Part shown: positions 1 to 6,817 of the stretch, piece by piece
How the letters are laid out: each line of letters begins with the position of its first letter
How positions within the stretch are numbered: the stretch's first letter is position 1
Origin: Methylobacterium sp.
GTDB taxonomy: Bacteria; Pseudomonadota; Alphaproteobacteria; Rhizobiales; Beijerinckiaceae
Length of the DNA: 17,552 bases
Assembly: GCA_020252865.1 (NCBI GenBank)
Contig: JADCCH010000071.1
Span: 1 to 17,552, forward strand
Reading direction: 5' to 3'
Notes under the pieces: generated by a model
Database searches by the model: none
The model's input: only the letters and a program-made list of their open reading frames with translations
What the model was told of the DNA's origin: nothing
Program-made: the position numbers and the translations under genes

Positions 1-199
1 CCACCAGGTAGGTGTCGTTGCCGCTGCCGCCGGCCCTCCAGTCATTACCGGCGCCACCCTCGAGCCAGTCATTGCCATCCCCGCCTTCAAGCCAATCATT
101 GCCTTTGTGGCCGATCAGGCGATCGTTGCCATCAAGACCCAGAATCTGGCTGCCGGCCGCCGAACCCGTCAGGCGATCTGCGCCGGCCGTGCCGCTGAT
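1..199 (-). repeat. RTX (GGxGxDxxx) calcium-binding nonapeptide repeats in the lyase C-terminal part
   Basis: From residue about 579 the lyase reads as tandem nine-residue glycine-aspartate repeats, for example GLDGNDRLIG, HKGNDWLEGG, DGNDWLEGG, AGNDW and GSGNDTYLV. At DNA level this appears as imperfect 27-base repeats. Such repeats bind calcium, fold the protein after export and mark type I secretion substrates. They continue beyond the left edge, so the final number and the terminal secretion signal cannot be seen. Confidence 0.85.
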
Positions 200-1933
200 C
201 ACGCCCAGCGCATTCGGCGGCAGAACGCGCGCAAGGGGATCGACCGGAACCGGCAGAACGACCGGAGGCGATGGCGGGGTGACCGGAGGCGGCGGTGACT
301 TCGGAGCGGTGAGCAACAGGCTGGTAAGCAGCGCGTCGACATCGCGCATCCCCTTCAGCTCCACCACGAATTCGAGCCCGGATTGTTCGCCCGCGCCATC
401 CCGATCGACCGAAACCATCAGCGACCCGCCCGCCTCGACCACCTCGACGAAATCTGAGAATTTATGGATCGTGCGGTCGAAATTCGTCAGCAGCGCGCCG
501 ATATCGAGCTTGTCGGACCCGGCATTGAAACCTGTGATTTCCGGTGCCACCTTGGTGAAATCAGAACCAAAGACGAAGGTGTCAGAACCGGCGGTTGCAG
601 CGACGATCACCTCATCGCGCGGGCCATCGAGCTTGTAACCGCGAAGCAAACCCTGAATGTATTCTTCCAGGTTCGTGTAGCCATCGCGGTCGGAATCGCC
701 GTTGTTGTCCTTCACCTTGCTGTCGAGGCCAAAGCGGGTCTCGAACCAGTCCGCCATGCCATCTCCATCCGTGTCACGGGCCGGTTGCGTCGAGGCAACG
801 GTCACACGGACATCGGCGACGGTGTGGATCAGCTTCCCGGTTCCATCGGTTGCGGAACGGATGATGCGCTGGTCGACCACATCGCGAGCGAAGGGATCAG
901 CACCAGCGTTTTCAAGGACATGGGAACGCACTTCCGAAGAGGGCAGCAGATCGACGCCGCTGCCCTGGAAGGCCTCGATCTTCGACACGGAGCGCTGACC
1001 CCCGGTATCGGTGACAAGCCCCATCTGCACCGTCACGTTCGGCTTCTCGACCTGCGTGTTGTCGCTGAGGAACACCTTGCTGGCGGTGCCCATCTTCGTG
1101 AGATGGATGGGGCCCTTCGTCACGTTCGCCGTGCTCAGGCCTGCATCGATGACGTTGCCGACCACGTTCACCGTGGTATCGAGCGTGCCGCTCGAGCCAC
1201 CACCGATCGCAATGACGCGATCGCCGCGACCGGGATCATAAATGTAGTTGTTGATGATCTCGATGTTCTGGCCGGCGCGGATTTCCGGGTTGCGATCCAT
1301 GTTATGCGCGAACAGGTTCTTCGCGATCGTGATATTCGTATTGTAATCAGATTGCTTGCTCGACCAATTCGAGACCATGAGCCCCTTGGAATGCTCACCT
1401 TTGGGGTTGATACTTTGGCTCAACCCCTCCGCGAAGATATTATTCGTAATTGATACATTATGAACATTGCCGTTTATGGTGAAGTTTTCGTCTGTCGCCC
1501 AAGTGAATGTATTATGGTCGATCACGATGTTTTTCACGGCATGGTCGGTCGTGCCGATGAACATGCCGTCACGGTCAGCCGGCGACTGGCCCACCACGCC
1601 GTCACCCGGGCGGAATTTCAGGCCCTGCACGATGGCCTCGCCGGCCTTGAAGCGGATACGCGAACCTTCGATCGTGATGCCATCGCCCGGGGCCGTCTGG
1701 CCCGCAATGGTCACGTTCGGGTCCTGTACGAGGATCTGGGTCTTGAGCACGATCGAGCCGGAAACATCGAAAACAACCGTGCGCGGGCCATGCACGCTCT
1801 CCAGTGCGTGGCGCAAGGAGCCCGGGCCGGAATCATTCAGGTTCGTCACCTTGACGACCACACCGCCGCGCCCGCCGACAGTATCGGAGCCAAAACCTTC
1901 GACGCCTTCAAAAGCCTTGAGCCTCGTTGCCAT
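1..1933 (-). CDS. RTX-tagged pectate lyase-like beta-helix protein, type I secreted (3' end off window)
   Basis: 644 codons are visible and the gene continues past base 1. The ATG at 1933 follows GAGGAA at good spacing. The protein starts directly with a mature-type sequence (MATRLKAFEGVEGFG), with no Sec signal. Residues about 8-370 form a right-handed beta-helix typical of polysaccharide lyase family 1: the opening GGRGG and NLNDSGPGSLR, DHNTFTW at 139-145, TDEN at 147-150, and the PL1 catalytic pattern RxPxxR as R214-N-P-E-I-R219. Residues about 385-430 carry two EF-hand/thrombospondin-type-3-like calcium motifs (DTDGDG, then DSDRDGYTNLEEY). Residues about 449-540 resemble a type I secretion target domain, 541-578 are a Pro-rich linker, and RTX repeats start near 579. 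The expected role is Ca-dependent beta-elimination of pectin-like polyuronate outside the cell. Substrate is inferred from family. It is divergent from an ABC exporter and fusion protein that probably secrete it. Confidence 0.85.
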   Translation of the reverse strand, partial: MATRLKAFEGVEGFGSDTVGGRGGVVVKVTNLNDSGPGSLRHALESVHGPRTVVFDVSGSIVLKTQILVQDPNVTIAGQTAPGDGITIEGSRIRFKAGEAIVQGLKFRPGDGVVGQSPADRDGMFIGTTDHAVKNIVIDHNTFTWATDENFTINGNVHNVSITNNIFAEGLSQSINPKGEHSKGLMVSNWSSKQSDYNTNITIAKNLFAHNMDRNPEIRAGQNIEIINNYIYDPGRGDRVIAIGGGSSGTLDTTVNVVGNVIDAGLSTANVTKGPIHLTKMGTASKVFLSDNTQVEKPNVTVQMGLVTDTGGQRSVSKIEAFQGSGVDLLPSSEVRSHVLENAGADPFARDVVDQRIIRSATDGTGKLIHTVADVRVTVASTQPARDTDGDGMADWFETRFGLDSKVKDNNGDSDRDGYTNLEEYIQGLLRGYKLDGPRDEVIVAATAGSDTFVFGSDFTKVAPEITGFNAGSDKLDIGALLTNFDRTIHKFSDFVEVVEAGGSLMVSVDRDGAGEQSGLEFVVELKGMRDVDALLTSLLLTAPKSPPPPVTPPSPPVVLPVPVDPLARVLPPNALGVISGTAGADRLTGSAAGSQILGLDGNDRLIGHKGNDWLEGGDGNDWLEGGAGNDWRAGGSGNDTYLV

Positions 1934-1985
1934 GACTTCCTCACGGTTTTTCTTCAATCAGACCCTTTGTACTTGTGACACCTGA

Positions 1986-2019
1986 ATTATCCGACGATCT
2001 CCGTCATCGGAATTTCCGA
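1986..2019 (-). promoter_or_regulatory. Candidate lyase promoter with overlapping 13-bp dyad operator
   Basis: On the minus strand GATAAT (1991-1986) matches five of six bases of a -10 box and lies about 50 bases before the lyase ATG. The expected -35 zone falls at or beside a perfect 13-bp dyad, TCGGAATTTCCGA (2007-2019), but itself matches TTGACA poorly. A dyad there would suit a repressor or activator site. The dyad is seen in the sequence; promoter function and the regulator are inference. Confidence 0.35.
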
Positions 2020-2192
2020 ACCTTCGCCACTTTTCATTCACCGAGCTTGGTAAGCTTTGCTCAATGTCACGATCATGAAGACAGGCTCTGCTTGTTCAGA
2101 CCCGCGAGAAGGACACCCTGGAAATCGTCGGGAAACCAATTTCTTGAAGGGCTTGGCACCCTCGAAGGACGAGCGCGAAACAGCGGGCTTCG

Positions 2193-2220
2193 TTGCAATT
2201 CTAGGTAGATTTCCTACGAT
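2193..2220 (+). promoter_or_regulatory. Candidate sigma70-type promoter for the type I exporter operon
   Basis: TTGCAA (2193-2198) and TACGAT (2215-2220) are separated by 16 bp, giving a leader of about 100 bases before the ABC transporter ATG. The match is moderate. The leader carries the TTTCG..CGAAA dyad at 2277-2296. Confidence 0.3.
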
Positions 2221-2321
2221 CTTTGCAGTGAACCGCGCACTTCAAATCCAGCATCTGCAACCACGCGTTAAGTTTGTTTCGGTAATTTTTACGAAATTCC
2301 TCTTCGTCAAGCCGGACCATC

Positions 2322-4082
2322 ATGAAGTTCCGAAACAGCCGCTCGCCAGAAAGCCGGGACCCTGTCATGCGCGCGCTGTCCCGATCGCGCGCGCCCTGGC
2401 TGCATGTTCTGGCGTTTTCGGCCGCCATCAACCTTCTGATGCTGACCGGTTCGATCTACATGCTGCAGGTTTATGACCGCGTGCTGTCGAGCCGCTCGAT
2501 GGCAACATTGATCGGCATTTCAGCGATCATTCTGGTCGCCTATATCGTGCAGGGCGTTCTCGATGCGATGCGCTTGCGCCTTCTGGTGCGCATCGGCGCC
2601 GAACTGGATCACGCCTTGTTCCCGCTGGCGGCCCGCGCATTGACGCAGATTCCGTTGAAGGGCCGCAGCAGTGTCGAGGCATTGCAGCCGCTGCGCGATC
2701 TGGAAGCCGTGCGCGGCTTCCTCTCGAGCCTTGGGCCGACGGCACTCGCCGATCTCCCTTTTCTGCCAATCTTCCTCGGCGCCTGTTTCCTTCTGCATCC
2801 CGTCCTGGGGTGGGTCGCAATTGCAGGTGCCCTGGTCATCGTGGTGCTGACCATCTGGCTCGAGAAGAGCGGATCGGCGCTCGCCATGCGCATCAAGCGC
2901 GCCGAAGCGGAGCGCTCGGACATGGTCGAAAGCGGTCGTCGCAATGCCGAAAGCATCGTTGCCATGGGCATGGAGCCGGCGCTGCTGGGTCGACTGGGTC
3001 GCGTTCACGGCGCGCTGACGCTCTCCGGCATCCACTATTCCGACGCGACCTGCGGCATCGGCAGCGCGGCAAAGACCTTCCGCTTCATCCTGCAATCGGC
3101 CATCCTCGGCGTGGGCGCTTATCTGGTCATCATCGGGCAGATCAGCGGCGGCGCGATGATTGCCGCGTCCATCCTCATCGGGCGGGCCCTGGCACCGGTC
3201 GAGCTCGGGGTGGCGCACTGGAAGGGCTTTGTTGCGGCACGCAGCGGTCTCAAGCGATTGCGTACAATCCTCCCTCATTTCGAAACCCCGGCACCCGATG
3301 TCGACCTCGGTCGGCCATCCCGCCAATTGCTGCTGGAAGGCGTTTCAGCCATGCCGCCCGGAAGCGACAGGATGGTGTTGCAAGGCATCTCCTTCGAGAT
3401 CGGCGCTGGTCATGCGCTGGGCCTGATCGGTCCGTCCGGTTCGGGCAAGACCACGCTTGCCCGCCTTCTGGCCGGTATATGGCCTGCCAGCCGCGGCGAG
3501 ATCCGGCTGGATGGCGCGCAGTTCGAACAATGGCCTGCAACGGTCCGCGGCCAATTCGTCGGCTATCTCCCGCAGGATGTCGAACTTTTCGGCGGCACCA
3601 TCGCCGAGAACATCGCTCGCCTCCAGTTCCCTCCGAATTCGGAAGCGGTCATGCGAGCGGCAAAGGCCGCCGGGGCGCATGAGATGATCGTCGGCATGCG
3701 GGATGGCTACGAGACCCGGATCGGCGAAGGCGGCATGGCCTTGTCCGGGGGACAACGCCAGCGGATCGGGCTTGCCCGCGCGCTTTATGGCGAGCCCTTC
3801 CTGGTCATCCTCGATGAGCCAAATTCCAGCCTCGATTCCAGTGGCGACGAAGCCCTGGCACAGGCGATTGCCGGCATTCGCGCACGCGGCGGTATCGCCA
3901 TTGTCATCACGCATCGCCCCTCCGGCCTGGCATCGGTGGATTTGGTGGGCATCATCGCCGGTGGCCGCCTGCGCGCCTTCGGACCGAAGGGGGAAGTGCT
4001 GGGCCAGATGGCAGCCAAGACGCGTGGGGCCTCGGCGATTGCCAGCGCAAGTGTCGAAGCCCCCCTGCGCAGGTCGGCCTGA
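2322..4082 (+). CDS. Type I secretion ABC transporter/permease, PrtD family
   Basis: This 586-residue protein is the inner-membrane ATP-driven exporter of a type I secretion system. The N-terminal half (about 25-310) is the membrane domain, with hydrophobic segments near 28-48, 63-80, 135-180 and 255-290. The C-terminal half is a complete ABC ATPase: Walker A GPSGSGKTT at 370-378, Q-loop Q418, signature LSGGQRQR at 474-481, Walker B LVILDEP at 494-500 with catalytic E499, and H-loop H531. It lacks an N-terminal peptidase C39-like domain, which fits the PrtD/RTX-protease exporter group rather than HlyB. The last base of its stop codon is the first base of the next start codon (TGATG), so the pair is translationally coupled. 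The ribosome site before 2322 is weak (GGA). The likely cargo is the divergent RTX lyase, by inference from position. Confidence 0.93.
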   Translation: MKFRNSRSPESRDPVMRALSRSRAPWLHVLAFSAAINLLMLTGSIYMLQVYDRVLSSRSMATLIGISAIILVAYIVQGVLDAMRLRLLVRIGAELDHALFPLAARALTQIPLKGRSSVEALQPLRDLEAVRGFLSSLGPTALADLPFLPIFLGACFLLHPVLGWVAIAGALVIVVLTIWLEKSGSALAMRIKRAEAERSDMVESGRRNAESIVAMGMEPALLGRLGRVHGALTLSGIHYSDATCGIGSAAKTFRFILQSAILGVGAYLVIIGQISGGAMIAASILIGRALAPVELGVAHWKGFVAARSGLKRLRTILPHFETPAPDVDLGRPSRQLLLEGVSAMPPGSDRMVLQGISFEIGAGHALGLIGPSGSGKTTLARLLAGIWPASRGEIRLDGAQFEQWPATVRGQFVGYLPQDVELFGGTIAENIARLQFPPNSEAVMRAAKAAGAHEMIVGMRDGYETRIGEGGMALSGGQRQRIGLARALYGEPFLVILDEPNSSLDSSGDEALAQAIAGIRARGGIAIVITHRPSGLASVDLVGIIAGGRLRAFGPKGEVLGQMAAKTRGASAIASASVEAPLRRSA

Positions 4083-5419
4083 TGCACGCCCTGCCGCCGC
4101 CATCCCCGACCGCAGCAGCCGAGCCAACCCGTGCAGCACCCGGAATGCGGCAGGCGACGCTGACCGGCTATGCGGCGCTCGGAGCGCTGTTCCTCACCCT
4201 GTTCGGATGGAGCACATTCGCGCAGCTCGGGGGCGCGGTGATTGCCGCCGGGCAGTTCGAGGTCGAATCCAGCATCAAGAAGGTTCAGCACCAGACCGGC
4301 GGGCTTGTGAAGCGGATCGCTGTGCGGGAAGGCGATCGGGTCTCCCGTGACGATGTGCTCGTGGTTCTCGATGACACTGTTCTGCGCGCCAATGTGCAGG
4401 TCCTCCTGAGCCAGATCGGCGAATTGCGCATCCGCCGCGCACGCCTCGAAGGCGAGCGAGACCGCAAGGATCAGCTCGATCTTGAGGAAATGCGCAAGAT
4501 CCCCGCAGCCGACCCCGAACTTCAGGCGATCCTCGCGGCTGAAATCCGGCTTTTCACAGCCCGAAAGATCACGCGTTCGACCACGCTTGCCCAACTCGAT
4601 GAGCGGATCGGCCAGCTCGGATCGGAGATCGAGGGCACGCGACAGCAACTTCATGCGCGGGAGCGTGAATCCGGCTTCATCCTGCGCGAACTGGAAGGCG
4701 TGCGCACGCTCTATCGCCAGAACCTCGTGCAGATCAGCCGCCTGTCGCAACTGGAACGCGAGGCCTCCGCTCTCGAAGGACAACGCGGCGCCTTGATGGC
4801 CCAGATCGCCCAGCTCGAGGGGCGCATCTCCGAAAGTCGCCTGATGATCCAGCAGGTGGATGACGGGCTCCTCGCCGAAGTGCTGAAGGAACTGCGCGAA
4901 GTGCAGCCGCGCCTTGCCGAACTCAATGAACGGCTGGTGACCGCACAGGATCAGCTCCGCCGCGTTGAAATTCGCGCGCCCGTTTCCGGCACCGTTCATC
5001 AATTGGCCATCCACACGGAAGGCGGCACGATTTCGGCCGGCGAGGCAATCATGCAGATCGTGCCGGATGATGAAGCGCTCTCGCTTGTGGCGAAGGTAGC
5101 GACCTCCGATTTTGATCAGGTGCAGCCCGGCCAGGCGGCAACCGTCCGGGTGCATGCCTTCAACCAGCGCACGACGCCGGAACTGCGGGGCATTGTGGTG
5201 CGTGTGGCCTCCGATGTCGTGCGCGAACCGCAGAGCGGCCAGGCCCATTTTCCGATCCGAGTGCGCATCCCGCCCGAGGAACTTCGCCGGCTGGAACCCT
5301 TCCGCATCATTGCCGGCATGCAAGCGGATGTCTTCCTGGAAACGGGACATCGCACGGCGTTGAGCTTCCTCACCCGTCCCTTGACCGATCAGGTCGCAAA
5401 AGCGTTTCGCGAACGCTGA
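4082..5419 (+). CDS. Type I secretion membrane fusion protein, HlyD/PrtE family
   Basis: This 445-residue periplasmic adaptor links the ABC exporter to an outer-membrane TolC-like channel. A short Pro-rich cytosolic tail is followed by one membrane helix (about 27-45). The first biotinyl-lipoyl half-motif lies near 68-98 (QTGGLVKRIAVREGDRV). A long coiled-coil hairpin spans roughly 100-290, rich in Leu, Glu and Arg heptads. The second lipoyl half follows at about 297-332 (IRAPVSGTV), and then a beta-barrel C-terminal region with FNQRTTPELRG. Length and order are normal for the family. It overlaps the exporter gene by one base and is followed by an intrinsic terminator, so the operon is two genes. 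No TolC homologue follows, so the outer-membrane part must be encoded elsewhere. Confidence 0.93.
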   Translation: MHALPPPSPTAAAEPTRAAPGMRQATLTGYAALGALFLTLFGWSTFAQLGGAVIAAGQFEVESSIKKVQHQTGGLVKRIAVREGDRVSRDDVLVVLDDTVLRANVQVLLSQIGELRIRRARLEGERDRKDQLDLEEMRKIPAADPELQAILAAEIRLFTARKITRSTTLAQLDERIGQLGSEIEGTRQQLHARERESGFILRELEGVRTLYRQNLVQISRLSQLEREASALEGQRGALMAQIAQLEGRISESRLMIQQVDDGLLAEVLKELREVQPRLAELNERLVTAQDQLRRVEIRAPVSGTVHQLAIHTEGGTISAGEAIMQIVPDDEALSLVAKVATSDFDQVQPGQAATVRVHAFNQRTTPELRGIVVRVASDVVREPQSGQAHFPIRVRIPPEELRRLEPFRIIAGMQADVFLETGHRTALSFLTRPLTDQVAKAFRER

Positions 5420-5421
5420 AC

Positions 5422-5456
5422 GGAACGGAATCCGGCAATTCCGTTACCCATTTTTT
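5422..5456 (+). terminator. Intrinsic terminator of the type I secretion operon
   Basis: A perfect 8-bp stem, AACGGAAT (5424-5431) with ATTCCGTT (5438-5445), has a 6-base loop and is followed after five bases by six T (5451-5456). It begins two bases after the fusion-protein stop codon. Confidence 0.8.
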
Positions 5457-5590
5457 ACGATATCCCGACTTTCGAGGAATTTTCACTCGGTATTGAGCAC
5501 GGATAGCAGGGCAGGGAAAGCCGAAATACAACATTTCCGCATCCAAGCTCCGGGCCATGACCCTGTGGGTGTGTATGCGAGGAAGTCGCG

Positions 5591-6760
5591 ATGATCGATG
5601 CGAGCGAAAAGAACCGATTTATCGAGATATGGCGGGGAATCGCCGTTCTCGTGGCGGTTCATTTTCATTTTACAGGGCGCCTTCCCTCCGAGGCCCTCGG
5701 CTCGGCCACACCGGCATCGTTCGGCAACGATATCGGGAAGATCGGCGTCTACATCTTCTTTGTGATTTCCGGCTACCTGATCGCGCAATCCCTGTCGATG
5801 TCGCGCAGCCTTGCCGATTTCTATGCCAAGCGCATCTCGCGCATCTGGCCGCTCTTCGTCGTGGCGGGGATCTTCATCTTCATCTTTGTCCGGATCCTCC
5901 CGCCGCCGAGCGTGGATTCCGAGTTGGTCAGCTTCAACCGTGAGCAGGCGGGTTTCGTTGATCTGGTCATGACAAGCTTCTTTCTGGCGGATTTCGGCTT
6001 CAGATGGGTCGATGGCGTGTTCTGGTCGATCCTCGTGGAACTGAAGTTTTATTTTTTCGCCGGACTTTTCGCGGCGTTCTTTCGCAATCGCTACATCGAG
6101 TTTTTTTGCGTTTTCGCAATCGTTCTTTCGCTGATCGATGGCATGCTGGTCTATGTGTCGCATCCGATCACGGCGGGATTTGATGCCGGACAATGGCAGA
6201 AATCCGCATCGCGCATTCTGCACGGGGTGCTGATCGCGAATTATCTGCCGTTCTTTGCGCTCGGCATGGCGCTCCATCGGGGGAAATTCGACTCCATCTT
6301 CAATGCGCTGCTGATGATGGCCTGCTTTGTGTTCCTGATCGCGATTGCCGATGATGACAGGTTCGATGTCCGCCGCATGGCCCTGTTCCTGCTGGTCTCC
6401 GCGAGCTTTTTCGTGCTGGACCATGTGATGTTCAGGGGCGGCATCCTGTTCTGGTTCGGCCGCTACAGCTACGCGCTCTATCTCTTCCACCAGTTGCCGG
6501 GTCTCGCCATCATCAAGGCGCTGACGCCCCTGTTGGGTATCAACCTTGCGACCATTGCCGGCTTCGCCAGCGTTGTCCTGTTCGCGTGGTTTTTCTCCTT
6601 CCTCGCGGAATGGCGTTTCCGGCGCACGATCAACGAGTGGCTGCTCTCGCTGTTCCGTCTCGCGCGTCTCGATCGGGTCCAGGTCTCCAACCAGGCCTCG
6701 CGGCCGGTCGGTATGCGCATCATGGCGGAGCCGGAAACGAAGCCCGTCAGGGCGCATTGA
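5591..6760 (+). CDS. Acyltransferase family 3 membrane protein (OafA/ExoZ-like)
   Basis: This 389-residue polytopic inner-membrane protein of the acyltransferase-3 family typically transfers acetyl or other acyl groups to sugars of LPS, exopolysaccharide or glycans. Family landmarks are visible: RxxxxxWRGIAVL with H24 near the N-terminus (residues 9-24), FFVISGYLI at 56-64, the R81-x-x-R84-I-W-P pattern, VFWSILVELKFY at 133-144, and RYSYALYLFH ending at H350. About ten hydrophobic segments alternate with short loops, and the C-terminal tail is basic. The start follows GAGGAAG at good spacing. It is a single gene separated from the secretion operon by a terminator and convergent with fadB. Substrate cannot be told from sequence. 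A role in modifying the cell surface or a secreted polymer is inference. Confidence 0.88.
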   Translation: MIDASEKNRFIEIWRGIAVLVAVHFHFTGRLPSEALGSATPASFGNDIGKIGVYIFFVISGYLIAQSLSMSRSLADFYAKRISRIWPLFVVAGIFIFIFVRILPPPSVDSELVSFNREQAGFVDLVMTSFFLADFGFRWVDGVFWSILVELKFYFFAGLFAAFFRNRYIEFFCVFAIVLSLIDGMLVYVSHPITAGFDAGQWQKSASRILHGVLIANYLPFFALGMALHRGKFDSIFNALLMMACFVFLIAIADDDRFDVRRMALFLLVSASFFVLDHVMFRGGILFWFGRYSYALYLFHQLPGLAIIKALTPLLGINLATIAGFASVVLFAWFFSFLAEWRFRRTINEWLLSLFRLARLDRVQVSNQASRPVGMRIMAEPETKPVRAH

Positions 6761-6817
6761 CGAAGAGCGGGAGGACCCGGAGCCAGAGTTTCATGCCGCA
6801 GGCTCCTGGAAACCGGC
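6761..6817. other. Convergent gap between acyltransferase and fadB
   Basis: 57 bp separate the two convergent stop codons. Two inverted repeats are present: GGAGCC (6779-6784) with GGCTCC (6801-6806), and GCCGCAG (6795-6801) with CTGCGGC (6823-6829), the second overlapping the fadB end. Neither is followed by a T-run on either strand, so no standard intrinsic terminator can be claimed. Confidence 0.4.

Larger units (their letters stand above)
1934..2321. promoter_or_regulatory. Divergent intergenic regulatory region between lyase and type I exporter
   Basis: This 388-bp gap is AT-richer than its flanks and must hold the promoters of both divergent units. Short open frames here look like chance frames: they have no recognisable protein features and no good ribosome site. 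Two dyads stand out, TCGGAA-T-TTCCGA at 2007-2019 and TTTCG..CGAAA at 2277-2296. No GANTC site was found in it. Promoter calls within it are listed separately and are tentative. Confidence 0.6.

Noticed and set aside
12..1985. Plus-strand open frames 12-638, 464-1453, 1460-1978 and 1467-1985
   Set aside because: They lie antisense to the pectate lyase frame, which has clear beta-helix, EF-hand and RTX motifs. The plus frames show only Arg/Ala/Ser-rich composition without motifs.
1975..2476. Small plus-strand frames 1975-2208 and 2057-2476 in and after the divergent gap
   Set aside because: No ribosome site, no recognisable sequence, and one overlaps the ABC transporter start in another frame.
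3785..5350. 521-residue minus-strand open frame
   Set aside because: Antisense to the exporter and fusion protein genes. It is a His/Arg/Asp-rich product of GC-rich codon bias.
5483..6757. 424-residue minus-strand open frame
   Set aside because: Complement of the acyltransferase gene; the plus strand has all family motifs and a good ribosome site.
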